Assembly: GCA_934692295.1 (NCBI GenBank) | Contig: CAKUTL010000013.1 | Location: forward strand, 1-34,971 | Reading direction: 5' to 3' | Source: an uncultured Candidatus Melainabacteria bacterium | GTDB lineage: Bacteria; Cyanobacteriota; Vampirovibrionia; Gastranaerophilales; Gastranaerophilaceae | DNA length: 34,971 bases | In this document: positions 24,728 through 32,765 of the stretch, piece after piece | How the letters are laid out: every line of letters begins with the position of its first letter | Position numbering within the stretch: the stretch's first letter is position 1 | The notes under the pieces: generated by a model | What the model saw: only the letters and a program-made list of their open reading frames with translations | Databases searched by the model: none | What the model was told of the DNA's origin: nothing | Made by a program: the position numbers and the translations under genes

Positions 24728-25162
24728 ATGACAACTCAATACGAATTTAGAAAACTGGATAATACATACGTCGTAAGATTAAACAAAGGAGCAGAAATAA
24801 TTTCTGCAATAAAAGATTTTTGCACATCTAACAACGTCAAAGTTGGAACAATCCAAGGAATTGGGGCAATAAACTCTGTAACCTTCGGATTTTTCAATCC
24901 GGAAACAAAACAATATAACGAAAAAGTTTTTGAAGGGCCAAGAGAAATCACAAGCCTTATTGGAAACATTTCAACCAAAAACGGTGAAACTTATCTACAC
25001 TTGCATATGACAGCCTCTGGTGAAGATTACAACACTATTGGCGGGCATTTAATCAATGCGACAATAAGTTTGACAGGTGAAATTTTTATTACACCAATAA
25101 ACGGAACCGTTGAAAGAGAATTTTGTAAAAAAACAGGATTAAACCTATTATCATTCCAATAA
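24728..25162 (+). CDS. PPC (DUF296) domain protein
   Basis: A 144-residue protein that is almost only a PPC domain. The start at 24728 has AAGGAG before it; an ATG at 24704 lies inside the transporter gene and is less likely. The conserved core is visible: GTIQGIGAINSVTFGFFN and the metal-type His set LHLHMTASGED...GGHL. Stand-alone bacterial PPC proteins form trimers; in plants the domain joins DNA-binding AT-hooks, but no such hook is present here. Role unknown; pairing with the transporter may mean a small-molecule or metal link. Confidence 0.85.
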   Translation: MTTQYEFRKLDNTYVVRLNKGAEIISAIKDFCTSNNVKVGTIQGIGAINSVTFGFFNPETKQYNEKVFEGPREITSLIGNISTKNGETYLHLHMTASGEDYNTIGGHLINATISLTGEIFITPINGTVEREFCKKTGLNLLSFQ

Positions 25163-25177
25163 ATTAGGAATGATTTT
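25150..25177 (+). terminator. Terminator overlapping the end of the PPC gene
   Basis: ATCATTCC, 9 bases, GGAATGAT then TTTT. The stop codon of the PPC gene is in the loop, and the hairpin extends into the 3' end of the convergent gene. Confidence 0.75.
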
Positions 25178-25478
25178 TAGGGTGCAATTTTGAAAATTCT
25201 GTTTTTACACCGGTAATTAAACCCGCTCCGGCACCGATAACACCATTCATTGCTAAAGAATTTTTGAATGGGGATTTAAAAAACGAAACTTTTCTTGAAA
25301 GAAAATCAAGAACGACACCAAAACCAAACCACGCACCTGCTGTACTCAAGGCCTCATGCATTGCAGAAACTTGCGTAGTTTTCGGTTGAACTATTGGGGT
25401 TGGTTTTACTTTTATGTTCTTTGACCCGTAATTTTGGGTATTAGAATGTACTGGGGTATTTATACTATCTACTTTCAT
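25164..25478 (-). CDS. Small membrane protein with N-terminal MKVDS tag
   Basis: A 104-residue protein. The N-terminus MKVDSINTPVHSNTQNYGSK is of the same style as MKVNSYNSNNLSFQSK at 27139. After a Pro/Lys/Thr-rich linker there are two Gly/Ala-rich hydrophobic segments (AGAWFGFGVVLDFL, NGVIGAGAGLITGV), probably a membrane hairpin. No known family. It converges on the PPC gene with a 1-base gap. Confidence 0.65.
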   Translation of the reverse strand: MKVDSINTPVHSNTQNYGSKNIKVKPTPIVQPKTTQVSAMHEALSTAGAWFGFGVVLDFLSRKVSFFKSPFKNSLAMNGVIGAGAGLITGVKTEFSKLHPKNHS

Positions 25479-25590
25479 CTTATTCTTTTTACAATATCAT
25501 TTTCTCTAAAAAACAATGTCTTTAGGTTAGACAAAATGATTATAGCACTTAACGTCAATTGTTGCAAGCAAAATCTAAAAATTTTTCGAG

Positions 25591-25596
25591 TATAAT
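25591..25596 (+). promoter_or_regulatory. -10 box 7 bases before the EamA start codon
   Basis: A perfect TATAAT ends 6 bases before the ATG at 25603, so transcription would begin at about the A of the ATG. No Shine-Dalgarno sequence is present. The -35 region is weak. This suggests a leaderless mRNA. Confidence 0.5.
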
Positions 25597-25602
25597 TATT
25601 TT

Positions 25603-26484
25603 ATGGGATTAATATTTTTTGCTGTAGTACTTAGAATTATTTCAAATTCAATGTCAAATGTTTACCAAAAACAATTGACTAAAAAAAGTATTGACCCATT
25701 TTTCATAAATTTTATAATGTATTTTGGTTTAACGCTTTGCTGTATTCCAATCATCCTTCAAACACCATTTACAACATTTCATCATCAAGTATGGATAAAT
25801 GCAATCCTTGGCGGAATATGCGGAGCATTTGGGAACTCTTACCTTGTAAAGGCATTAGAAAACGGAGAACTTTCTATCCTCGGGCCAATCAATGCGTATA
25901 AATCCGTTGTAGCAATGTTATTTGGAATAATTTTATTACACGAAATCCCGTCCCTTATTGGAATTTTAGGAATTATTTTAATTATCTGGGGAAGTTATTT
26001 TGTCTTTGATACCCAAGAAGAAGGTTTTTCTTTTAAATTATTAAAACGAAATGACATCCGCTATAGAATTTATGCCCTTATTTTTACGGCAATAGAAGCC
26101 GTATTTGTAAAAAACGTAATTCTATATAGCGATATAAAAATTTCATTTATGTTTTGGAGCTTTTTCGGAATGATTTTTACAGGATTACTCATCTTGTCAA
26201 AATTCAAAAAATGTATTCCATCATCAATGCAAATTAAAACCGATTCTAAATTTATAACAACAAGATTGCTTTTCATAATCTTATGTATGGGAGGAATGCA
26301 AATCTGTACAAATATAGTTTTCTCAAGAATGAATGTAAGTTATGGACTTGCACTATTCCAATTATCAACAATTTTGAGCGTATTACTCGGGTGGCATTAT
26401 TTTAAAGAAACTCAAATCCGCAAAAAACTCCTCGGAAGCTCAATAATGATTATCGGGGCAATAATTATTATCCTTTGCAAATAG
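25603..26484 (+). CDS. EamA/DMT-superfamily transporter
   Basis: A 293-residue protein with about ten membrane segments in two five-helix halves, typical of the drug/metabolite transporter group. The first half has GNSYLVKALENGELSILGPINAYKSVVAML and LLHEIPSLIGILGIILIIWG; the second repeats the pattern at NVSYGLALFQLSTILSVLLGWHYFKE. Substrate unknown. It appears to be transcribed alone and may be leaderless. The last 17 bases overlap the end of the convergent gene. Confidence 0.9.
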   Translation: MGLIFFAVVLRIISNSMSNVYQKQLTKKSIDPFFINFIMYFGLTLCCIPIILQTPFTTFHHQVWINAILGGICGAFGNSYLVKALENGELSILGPINAYKSVVAMLFGIILLHEIPSLIGILGIILIIWGSYFVFDTQEEGFSFKLLKRNDIRYRIYALIFTAIEAVFVKNVILYSDIKISFMFWSFFGMIFTGLLILSKFKKCIPSSMQIKTDSKFITTRLLFIILCMGGMQICTNIVFSRMNVSYGLALFQLSTILSVLLGWHYFKETQIRKKLLGSSIMIIGAIIIILCK

Positions 26485-27139
26485 CATAGTCAAAAATTCG
26501 AGGACAATCAGACTTCTGGATTTGTTTTTCTCCAATATACAACGAATCCTGAGGAGCAATCTTAATTTCTTTAAAAGCTGCTAATAAAGAGTCTAAGGAA
26601 TCGATAAAAGGTTCATCCGGCATATATACAGGACACTTTGGCAAAGGAGTAAAAATAGTCCAAGTATCAGCCGCTTTTTCATAAGCAATACTTGATTCTG
26701 CTAACAGATTGCTATGGGTTTTAAAAACGGACGGAGTTACAAAAGATGCTACAATTCCTCGAATTCTCTCAAAAAGAGGTACTGAATCAGGTCTTGAGGG
26801 AAGTTCTTTTGAACCGATTAAAAGAGCAGATTTATTATTTCTCGTCTTAAAATCTATGATATTAGCAAGAGCATTGCCAACTTTTTCGATATTTTCTTGA
26901 CAATCAAAAAAATGAAAACCTAAAACGCCATCAAAATCAACAAGTCCTCCGCCAGTGCAAGTTCTTATATTTGAAGTATGAAATTCTCTATCTCGAATAA
27001 TAGAGGAGGGCAATGGTTCAGTTCTCTTTTTACAATCTATAAAAGGGAATATTTCCTTTTCTCTAAAAACTCTTTGAGGTACGAATTTGATTTTTGACTG
27101 AAAACTTAAATTATTTGAATTATAAGAATTTACTTTCAT
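26468..27139 (-). CDS. Unknown protein with MKVNS...SFQSK tag and CTGGG core
   Basis: A 223-residue protein. The start at 27139 is chosen because it gives the MKVNS N-terminus seen elsewhere; GGAG is only 1 base away from that ATG, so 27151 (four residues longer) remains possible. No signal peptide or membrane segment. The core has CTGGGLVDFDGVLGFHFFD with a Cys and a His 15 residues apart, followed by an alpha/beta pattern (SALLIGSKELP). This recalls, faintly, the CheD deamidase Cys-His arrangement; I would not name it on that. Several Cys occur near the C-terminus. Confidence 0.65.
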   Translation of the reverse strand: MKVNSYNSNNLSFQSKIKFVPQRVFREKEIFPFIDCKKRTEPLPSSIIRDREFHTSNIRTCTGGGLVDFDGVLGFHFFDCQENIEKVGNALANIIDFKTRNNKSALLIGSKELPSRPDSVPLFERIRGIVASFVTPSVFKTHSNLLAESSIAYEKAADTWTIFTPLPKCPVYMPDEPFIDSLDSLLAAFKEIKIAPQDSLYIGEKQIQKSDCPRIFDYAICKG

Positions 27140-27241
27140 ACTCCATTTCAAAAACGATAAAAATAAAATTTGCTATTACTAGCAAAAAAATTTGTTCACA
27201 TTTTTTGTAAGTGATAAAATTAAATACGAAAGAAGCCCAAA

Positions 27242-27982
27242 ATGAAAATACCCCAAATTAGACAACATTACACTGCAATTAGCACAACTGTAAAAGTAAT
27301 AAGAAAAGGCAAAAACATTGTTAAACAAGCGGTAAGACAAACAGAAATAATGGCAATGGATGAGCAGCTAAAAAATAAAGCTATGTCAACAATCATAATG
27401 GCAACATCATTCATGCCACAAATGAACTCAAGACTTGCAAAATTATCAGCAGAAGCACTTGATAATCAAGATGTCTTCGTTAAAAAAGCCTCAAAAGTAA
27501 CATCTGCAACAGCAGAAAAAGTTACAAAAACAATTGGAAATAAAAGCGTAAAAGTAAAACTTGAATCCGCAAAACCAAAATTTCATGATGCGTTTAACAA
27601 CTTGCTCTTACAAAATGAAAAACATAAAAACCCACTAAACGACAAAGCCGTAATCTTTGACAAAAGAGCTAAGGAATACGGAGTTGACCCATATGTTTTA
27701 ATGGGTATTGCAATGCACGAATCAGGCAGAGGGACTTCCGATGCTACAAAACTTAGACACAATATCGGTGGAATTATGAAAAACGGTTCTCTAAAAAAAT
27801 TCCCTAACATTGATAAATGTGTAGAAGAAATGGCTCAAACCGTTTCAAAACATCACCACAAATCAAGACTCAGAACAGTAAAAGAACTTGCCGAAGCCGG
27901 TTATTGCGGAGAAAACGAAAAAGCCGAATGGATTTCAAATGTTATGGATTACATTCGAGAACTCCGCAACAATGTTAACTAG
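27242..27982 (+). CDS. GH73-like glucosaminidase/lysozyme-fold protein
   Basis: A 246-residue protein. The C-terminal half (about 130-246) resembles the GH73 beta-N-acetylglucosaminidase fold: FDKRAKEYGVDPYVLMGIAMHESGRGTS with candidate catalytic Glu160, then NIGGIM, the counterpart of N-x-FGIK. These enzymes cut peptidoglycan. The N-terminal half is basic and helical and has no signal peptide, so export by another route, or a cytoplasmic or phage-type role, must be considered. It lies just before the trpS promoter and is not part of that operon. Confidence 0.78.
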   Translation: MKIPQIRQHYTAISTTVKVIRKGKNIVKQAVRQTEIMAMDEQLKNKAMSTIIMATSFMPQMNSRLAKLSAEALDNQDVFVKKASKVTSATAEKVTKTIGNKSVKVKLESAKPKFHDAFNNLLLQNEKHKNPLNDKAVIFDKRAKEYGVDPYVLMGIAMHESGRGTSDATKLRHNIGGIMKNGSLKKFPNIDKCVEEMAQTVSKHHHKSRLRTVKELAEAGYCGENEKAEWISNVMDYIRELRNNVN

Positions 27983-27990
27983 ATTAAATA

Positions 27991-28019
27991 TTGACAAGTA
28001 TATACCTCTATAACATAAT
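27991..28019 (+). promoter_or_regulatory. Promoter of trpS-tcdA-PHP
   Basis: TTGACA, 17 bases, CATAAT. The transcript should begin near 28026, leaving a leader of about 43 bases with no room for a T-box. Confidence 0.75.
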
Positions 28020-28068
28020 AAAATCAAAGAGAGTATGGATTTATTTGCTGCCACAGAAAGGTAAAAGA

Positions 28069-29112
28069 ATGGGAAAAATTATTTTAACAGGGGATAGACC
28101 AACAGGAAGATTACACGTTGGACACTATGTTGGATCATTAAGAGAACGTGTTGTTCTACAAAATCAAGGTGATTACGATAAAATTTTCATAATGATTGCA
28201 GATGCTCAAGCTCTTACGGACAACGCTGAAAATCCTCAAAAAGTAAAAGATAACATTATAGAAGTAGCCCTTGATTATTTAGCTTGCGGAATTGATCCAG
28301 AAAAATCAACCATTCTTATTCAATCAATGATTCCAGAATTAACTGAATTAAGTTTTTATTATATGAATTTAGTTACAGTTTCCAGATTACAAAGGAATCC
28401 GACCGTTAAAACAGAAATCAAAATGCGAAATTTTGAAGCAAATATACCTGTAGGATTTTTCACTTATCCAATAAGTCAAGCCGCTGATATTACAGCTTTC
28501 AAAGCTACTCACGTACCTGCTGGAGAAGACCAAAAACCAATGATTGAACAGTGCAGAGAGATTGTTCACAAATTTAATAACGTATATGGAGAAACACTTG
28601 TTGAACCAAATATCGTTCTTCCGAAAAATAGTGCTTGCTTAAGACTCCCGGGAATTGACGGTAAAGCAAAAATGAGTAAGTCTTTGGGCAATTGCATCTA
28701 CTTGTCAGATGAACCGGAAGATATTAAAAAGAAAATTATGTCAATGTTCACAGACCCTAATCATCTAAGAATTGAGGATCCTGGAGAAACTGAAAATAAC
28801 CCTGTATTCATCTATCTTGATGCGTTTAGCAAACCGGAACATTTTGAAGAATTTTTACCTGACTATGCTAACCTTGATGAACTTAAAGCCCACTATCAAA
28901 GAGGCGGACTTGGCGATGTTAAGGTTAAAAAATTCTTAAACAACGTTATCCAAACAGAATTAAGACCAATCAGAGAAAGACGTAAAGAATGGGAACAAAA
29001 AGTTCCGGAAGTTTACGAAATTCTAAAAAAAGGATGCAAAGAAGCAAAACAAGTTGCCGAAAAAACTCTTTATGAAGTTAGAGAAGCAATGAAAATAAAT
29101 TACTTTGAATAA
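28069..29112 (+). CDS. trpS: Tryptophan--tRNA ligase
   Basis: A 347-residue class I synthetase. The HIGH-type motif is LHVGH (15-19) and KMSKS is at 201-205. The tryptophan-pocket and subunit-interface blocks are normal (GFFTYPISQAADITAFKATHVPAGEDQKPMIE). The start at 28069 has AGAAAGG before it and matches the family N-terminus (GKIILTGDRPTGRLH); the ATG-equivalent at 27991 is inside the promoter. It leads a three-gene operon with tcdA and a PHP gene, a combination I know no functional reason for. Confidence 0.97.
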   Translation: MGKIILTGDRPTGRLHVGHYVGSLRERVVLQNQGDYDKIFIMIADAQALTDNAENPQKVKDNIIEVALDYLACGIDPEKSTILIQSMIPELTELSFYYMNLVTVSRLQRNPTVKTEIKMRNFEANIPVGFFTYPISQAADITAFKATHVPAGEDQKPMIEQCREIVHKFNNVYGETLVEPNIVLPKNSACLRLPGIDGKAKMSKSLGNCIYLSDEPEDIKKKIMSMFTDPNHLRIEDPGETENNPVFIYLDAFSKPEHFEEFLPDYANLDELKAHYQRGGLGDVKVKKFLNNVIQTELRPIRERRKEWEQKVPEVYEILKKGCKEAKQVAEKTLYEVREAMKINYFE

Positions 29113-29123
29113 AGAAGGATAAA

Positions 29124-29882
29124 ATGCTAAATCAATTTTCAAGAACAGAACTACTTATAGGAAAAGAAGGGCTAGAAAAGCTAGCAAATTCTAGAGTTGC
29201 AGTTTTTGGTATTGGCGGAGTTGGTTCGTATGCTGTTGAAGCACTTGTTAGAAGCGGACTTGGAACAATTGATATTATTGATGATGACAAAGTTTGTATA
29301 ACAAACGTTAATAGACAACTTTACGCAACAAGAAAAACCGTCGGCAAATACAAAGTTGATGTCGCAAAAGAAAGAATTTTAGACATCAACCCCGATGCAG
29401 TCGTAAACACTTATCAAACCTTCTACACCCCTAAAACAGAATCTGAATTTGATTTTAGCAAATACGATTATGTAATTGATGCAATTGATACTGTTGTTGG
29501 GAAATTATCCCTAATTGAAAAGGCTAAAACCTCTAACACTCCAATCATTTGTGCCATGGGAGCAGGGAACAAAATGGATCCAACGAAATTTGAAGTTGCA
29601 GACATTTCAGAAACCTCAGTATGTCCCCTTGCTAGAGTAATCAGAACAGAGCTTAGAAAGCGTAAAATTAAAGGGGTTAAAGTTGTTTACTCAAAAGAAA
29701 CACCAATTACTCCACAAGAAGATTTGTCAATTAGTTGTAAAGCACATTGCGTTTGTCCTCCAGGGACAAGAAAATGTACGGTTAAGCACCAAATCCCAGG
29801 GAGTAACGCATTTGTACCACCAGTAGTAGGATTAATCATTGCTGGAGAAGTTATTAAAGATTTAATTGGTTATAACGCATAA
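29124..29882 (+). CDS. tcdA: tRNA threonylcarbamoyladenosine dehydratase
   Basis: A 252-residue ThiF/E1-like enzyme. The ATP-binding Rossmann motif GIGGVGSYAVEAL is at 29-41, with the activating DDDKVCITNVNRQ block at 53-65. The C-terminal region fits TcdA (CsdL): CPLARVIRTELRKRKIKGVKVVYSKE and GSNAFVPPVVGLIIAGEVIKDL. It has a Cys cluster (CKAHCVCPPGTRKC) that may bind a metal. TcdA turns t6A into cyclic ct6A at position 37 of ANN-decoding tRNAs. Lies 11 bases after trpS and overlaps the next gene by 1 base. Confidence 0.93.
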   Translation: MLNQFSRTELLIGKEGLEKLANSRVAVFGIGGVGSYAVEALVRSGLGTIDIIDDDKVCITNVNRQLYATRKTVGKYKVDVAKERILDINPDAVVNTYQTFYTPKTESEFDFSKYDYVIDAIDTVVGKLSLIEKAKTSNTPIICAMGAGNKMDPTKFEVADISETSVCPLARVIRTELRKRKIKGVKVVYSKETPITPQEDLSISCKAHCVCPPGTRKCTVKHQIPGSNAFVPPVVGLIIAGEVIKDLIGYNA

Positions 29883-30721
29883 TGAAAAAAGCAGATTTAC
29901 ATTTACATAGCAATTATTCAGATGGAAGCGATTCCCCAAAAGAATTGGTAGAGCAAGTCAAAACACATGAACTATCAGCTTTTGCACTCACTGACCACGA
30001 CACGATTGCTGGTTGTATTGAAATCAAAAAATATCTACCAAAAGATATAAAATTTATTGCGGGTGCAGAGCTAACTTGCCTTGCCGACACTGTAAAATGT
30101 CACATTTTAGGATATAATTGCAACCCTGAAAACGAAACACTAAATCAACTGATATTAAAAGGCAAACAACTCCGCAGACAGAAATTAGACAAGCGAATTC
30201 AGTACCTTTCAGACATTTGGAATGTAAATTTAACACAGGATGAACTAGATTGGCTATATTCAAGAAATAGTGTTGTTAAAATACATATCGGAAATATCTT
30301 AGTAAATAGAGGACTTGCTGATAACAATATTGATGCAATGAAAAAATACCTTGACGGATGCCAAACTGGGAATACAAGGTTTGATGGAGCTGAAGGAATA
30401 CAGGCAATAGAAGAATCTGGAGGGATACCCGTTTGGGCTCATCCATTGGGCGGCGAGGGAGAGAAACACTTATCCCCAGATGAATTTTACAAAAAGTTCG
30501 ATATAATGAAATCTTTCGGGATTAAAGGGCTAGAATGTTACTACTCTAGATACAACTTAGATGAAATAAAATTTTTAGTAGATTTTGCCTCAAAAAATAA
30601 TATGCTCATTTCTGGCGGAAGTGATTATCACGGAAGAAATAAAACAGTAAAATTTGGGCAACTAAACACCGATAATACCGAAATTCCAATAGAAAAATTA
30701 ACTATTTTATCTGAAATTTAA
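29882..30721 (+). CDS. PHP-domain phosphoesterase (RnaAM/TrpH type)
   Basis: A 279-residue metal-dependent phosphoesterase. PHP ligands are visible: DLHLHSNYSDG (5-15), TDHDT near 38, GAELTC near 60, WAHPLG near 185 and SDYHG near 255. The family relatives (YciV/RnaAM) act on 3',5'-nucleoside bisphosphates and short 5' RNA ends. The start overlaps the tcdA stop (ATG in TAATG), so it is translationally coupled. It ends 5 bases before the convergent gene, with no clear terminator between. Confidence 0.9.
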   Translation: MKKADLHLHSNYSDGSDSPKELVEQVKTHELSAFALTDHDTIAGCIEIKKYLPKDIKFIAGAELTCLADTVKCHILGYNCNPENETLNQLILKGKQLRRQKLDKRIQYLSDIWNVNLTQDELDWLYSRNSVVKIHIGNILVNRGLADNNIDAMKKYLDGCQTGNTRFDGAEGIQAIEESGGIPVWAHPLGGEGEKHLSPDEFYKKFDIMKSFGIKGLECYYSRYNLDEIKFLVDFASKNNMLISGGSDYHGRNKTVKFGQLNTDNTEIPIEKLTILSEI

Positions 30722-30726
30722 TATTT

Positions 30727-31812
30727 TTAGAGAACTTTTTTCAATTCACCTTCTGGAACAGGATAATTAATTCCTATTTGAGGGGGAATAATACCCTTTG
30801 CAAATTTATTATAAATATTTTTCATATTTCGAGAAAAATATAATTTAACAAATTTTTGAAAATCTCTTGCTTTCGATTCAACAGTTTGTACCCTGTATGC
30901 TTTGTAATTTTTAGATGACGGAACATAATTAGAAAATTCATGCTTGTAAACTTCCGCAGCTTCTTTCCTTGAACCACTCAAAAGACCTTTTTCTAACAAT
31001 TCAACCTCTTGATGTTGCCAAGCGTGAAACAATTCATGTGCAACTTCACTACTAAATTGTCCTCTTTCATTCACAATAGGGACATCTACATTTAATTTAA
31101 CCGTTTTGGAATTGTGATTATACTTGGCACGAGTGTAATGACCGTCTTTATTGTATCCTAAATGAACAGACTTAGCTTTTATTCCATAGTTTTGTAAACC
31201 CATTTCAGATTTTAACATTTTGAAAATATTACGGTATAAATCTATTGGATCATAGACAGGAGTATTATAAAAAAGGTCTGGAATAATTTTACATTGTCTG
31301 CCTTTACTATTTTGTGCAACCACTTTTTTAGATAAAATTTCATCATTTGCATCTTTTTCAACAGTAGAATATACCCCTGCAGGCTTTTTCCCATTCGAGA
31401 ACCTTAAAACATTACTTACTTCAAGTTTATTCCCATTATCTTTTGTTGTTTGAATTAATTGGCTCTTTGTAACATCAACTTTTGCTCCATTTTGCACCGT
31501 TGAAATAATTTCTTTTTCTCGGGTTCCATCAGAATGTTTAGTTTGCACAATAGTATAAGGAACAGTTTTACCATCTTCAAAGGTGTATGTACGATAAGAA
31601 TACAGTCTTTCTTTTTCAGTGCTTTGAGTAATATTTTGCAACCTATTTCTTACGACTTTATTATTTTCATCTCTAAATACAGTAAAGACACAATCTTCAC
31701 CTCGTTTATTTATGAATTTGAAAGTATCTTCCGTCAAAAAACTTGCACCTCGTTTTACTCCGAGAGTTTTTGAAAGTAAGACTGATTTTTGAGCTACTTT
31801 TCCAATATACAT
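30727..31812 (-). CDS. Putative zinc metallopeptidase (HExxH) of unknown family
   Basis: A 361-residue protein. Residues 259-263 are HELFH in the context SSEVAHELFHAWQHQ; Glu312 in VESKARDFQKF, about 50 residues on, fits a third zinc ligand of gluzincin type (E-x2-A-x2-F). The first 170 residues are beta-rich with repeat-like strands (YRTYTFEDGKTVPYTIVQ, KVDVTKSQLIQTTKDNG), suggesting a binding region. No signal peptide; the N-terminus MYIGKVAQKSVLLSK is of the short basic type of other lineage proteins here. A ribosome site TAGGAAA precedes the ATG. Confidence 0.75.
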   Translation of the reverse strand: MYIGKVAQKSVLLSKTLGVKRGASFLTEDTFKFINKRGEDCVFTVFRDENNKVVRNRLQNITQSTEKERLYSYRTYTFEDGKTVPYTIVQTKHSDGTREKEIISTVQNGAKVDVTKSQLIQTTKDNGNKLEVSNVLRFSNGKKPAGVYSTVEKDANDEILSKKVVAQNSKGRQCKIIPDLFYNTPVYDPIDLYRNIFKMLKSEMGLQNYGIKAKSVHLGYNKDGHYTRAKYNHNSKTVKLNVDVPIVNERGQFSSEVAHELFHAWQHQEVELLEKGLLSGSRKEAAEVYKHEFSNYVPSSKNYKAYRVQTVESKARDFQKFVKLYFSRNMKNIYNKFAKGIIPPQIGINYPVPEGELKKVL

Positions 31813-31856
31813 GCAAAATTTCCTACAATTTACTATATTTATAAAAACAATTGAGA

Positions 31857-31881
31857 TAAAAAAATTGCCCTAACCAGCAAT
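31857..31881 (-). terminator. Terminator after the second pilin-like gene
   Basis: On the minus strand ATTGC, 8 bases, GCAAT followed by seven T. It separates the pilin-like gene from the metallopeptidase gene. Confidence 0.65.
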
Positions 31882-31901
31882 AACAATGGATTAAAAACAA
31901 A

Positions 31902-32705
31902 TTAATAAAATGAATTCTGCCAAGGATAATCATTGCTGATTTTCCAACCATCATACATAATTACAGCAGTACAAGTTGCACCTGTATGCCAATTATCATT
32001 TTGCTTTCCGCCCACTTTGCATTGACCATTACGGACAACATAATTTAACAAATAATCCCTCTTAGATACATTTAATTTAGGAGCGTATGTACTGGCATAT
32101 TCTTCATATGGGCGGATTGTCGGATGCAAATCACGAGTGTCAAAAACAAAAGCGAAAGCATCACGCCCTAAAATATTCCTTGATTGTTTCCCATATTTCC
32201 CAGCATTAATTACATTCCTATTATTTATATGAACAATAATTTTTGTTTCAACACTTTTAGCACTAGTATCGCGAATAAATGACCAAGCCGCAGAATTAAT
32301 TCCCGTTTTAACCATATAACCACAACGAGCAGCATTAGCATTATTATAATGAATTCGGTATCCCAAAGCGGCAGTGCCATTAATACCATTACAAGGCGGG
32401 TTAGAATTTCGACAATCGTACACTCCTGAATTTTTTACATAAGGAGCGATATAAGTATCCACCCATTGAGGCAATTCATCGGGAGTAGTATATCCCCATC
32501 CGGAAGAATCGCCATAATCCGCTTCTGCCATTTTTATGACATTACCAAGTTCTGCATAAGATAGTTTTAATTTAGTTGCAACTTTTTGTTTTTCATATTT
32601 AGTTATCAAACTCGGAATTGTTATTGCTGCAATAACACCTACAATGCCAATCGTTATTAAAACTTCTGCCAAAGTAAATGCTAAATTCTTCTTGGCTTTT
32701 TCCAT
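31902..32705 (-). CDS. Type IV pilin-like protein
   Basis: A 267-residue prepilin. The start at 32705 has GGAGG before it and gives a normal short leader (MEKAKKNLA), unlike the gene at 5426. Cleavage before Phe10 would leave FTLAEVLITIGIVGVIAAIT with Glu at +5. The C-terminal domain has two Cys pairs (DCRNSNPPC, and later GQCK...TC) and a Trp/Tyr-rich end (DGWKISNDYPWQNSFY). Such proteins are parts of type IV pili or type II secretion, but the assembly genes are not here. A palindrome in its leader (32715-32730) suggests control by the divergent XRE regulator. Confidence 0.88.
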   Translation of the reverse strand: MEKAKKNLAFTLAEVLITIGIVGVIAAITIPSLITKYEKQKVATKLKLSYAELGNVIKMAEADYGDSSGWGYTTPDELPQWVDTYIAPYVKNSGVYDCRNSNPPCNGINGTAALGYRIHYNNANAARCGYMVKTGINSAAWSFIRDTSAKSVETKIIVHINNRNVINAGKYGKQSRNILGRDAFAFVFDTRDLHPTIRPYEEYASTYAPKLNVSKRDYLLNYVVRNGQCKVGGKQNDNWHTGATCTAVIMYDGWKISNDYPWQNSFY

Positions 32706-32714
32706 AATCCTCCT

Positions 32715-32730
32715 ATTGAGATTTCTCAAT
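32715..32730. promoter_or_regulatory. Palindrome between the pilin-like and XRE genes
   Basis: ATTGAGA-TT-TCTCAAT, perfect 7-base arms. A further half-site, TCTCAAT, is at 32757-32763, just before the XRE start. Likely operator of the XRE protein. Confidence 0.6.
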
Positions 32731-32765
32731 GATTTTAAAGGTATTATATTGCATAATCTCAATAA

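Noticed and set aside
28020..28068. T-box leader for trpS
   Set aside because: Only about 43 bases lie between promoter and start, with no specifier stem or T-box sequence.
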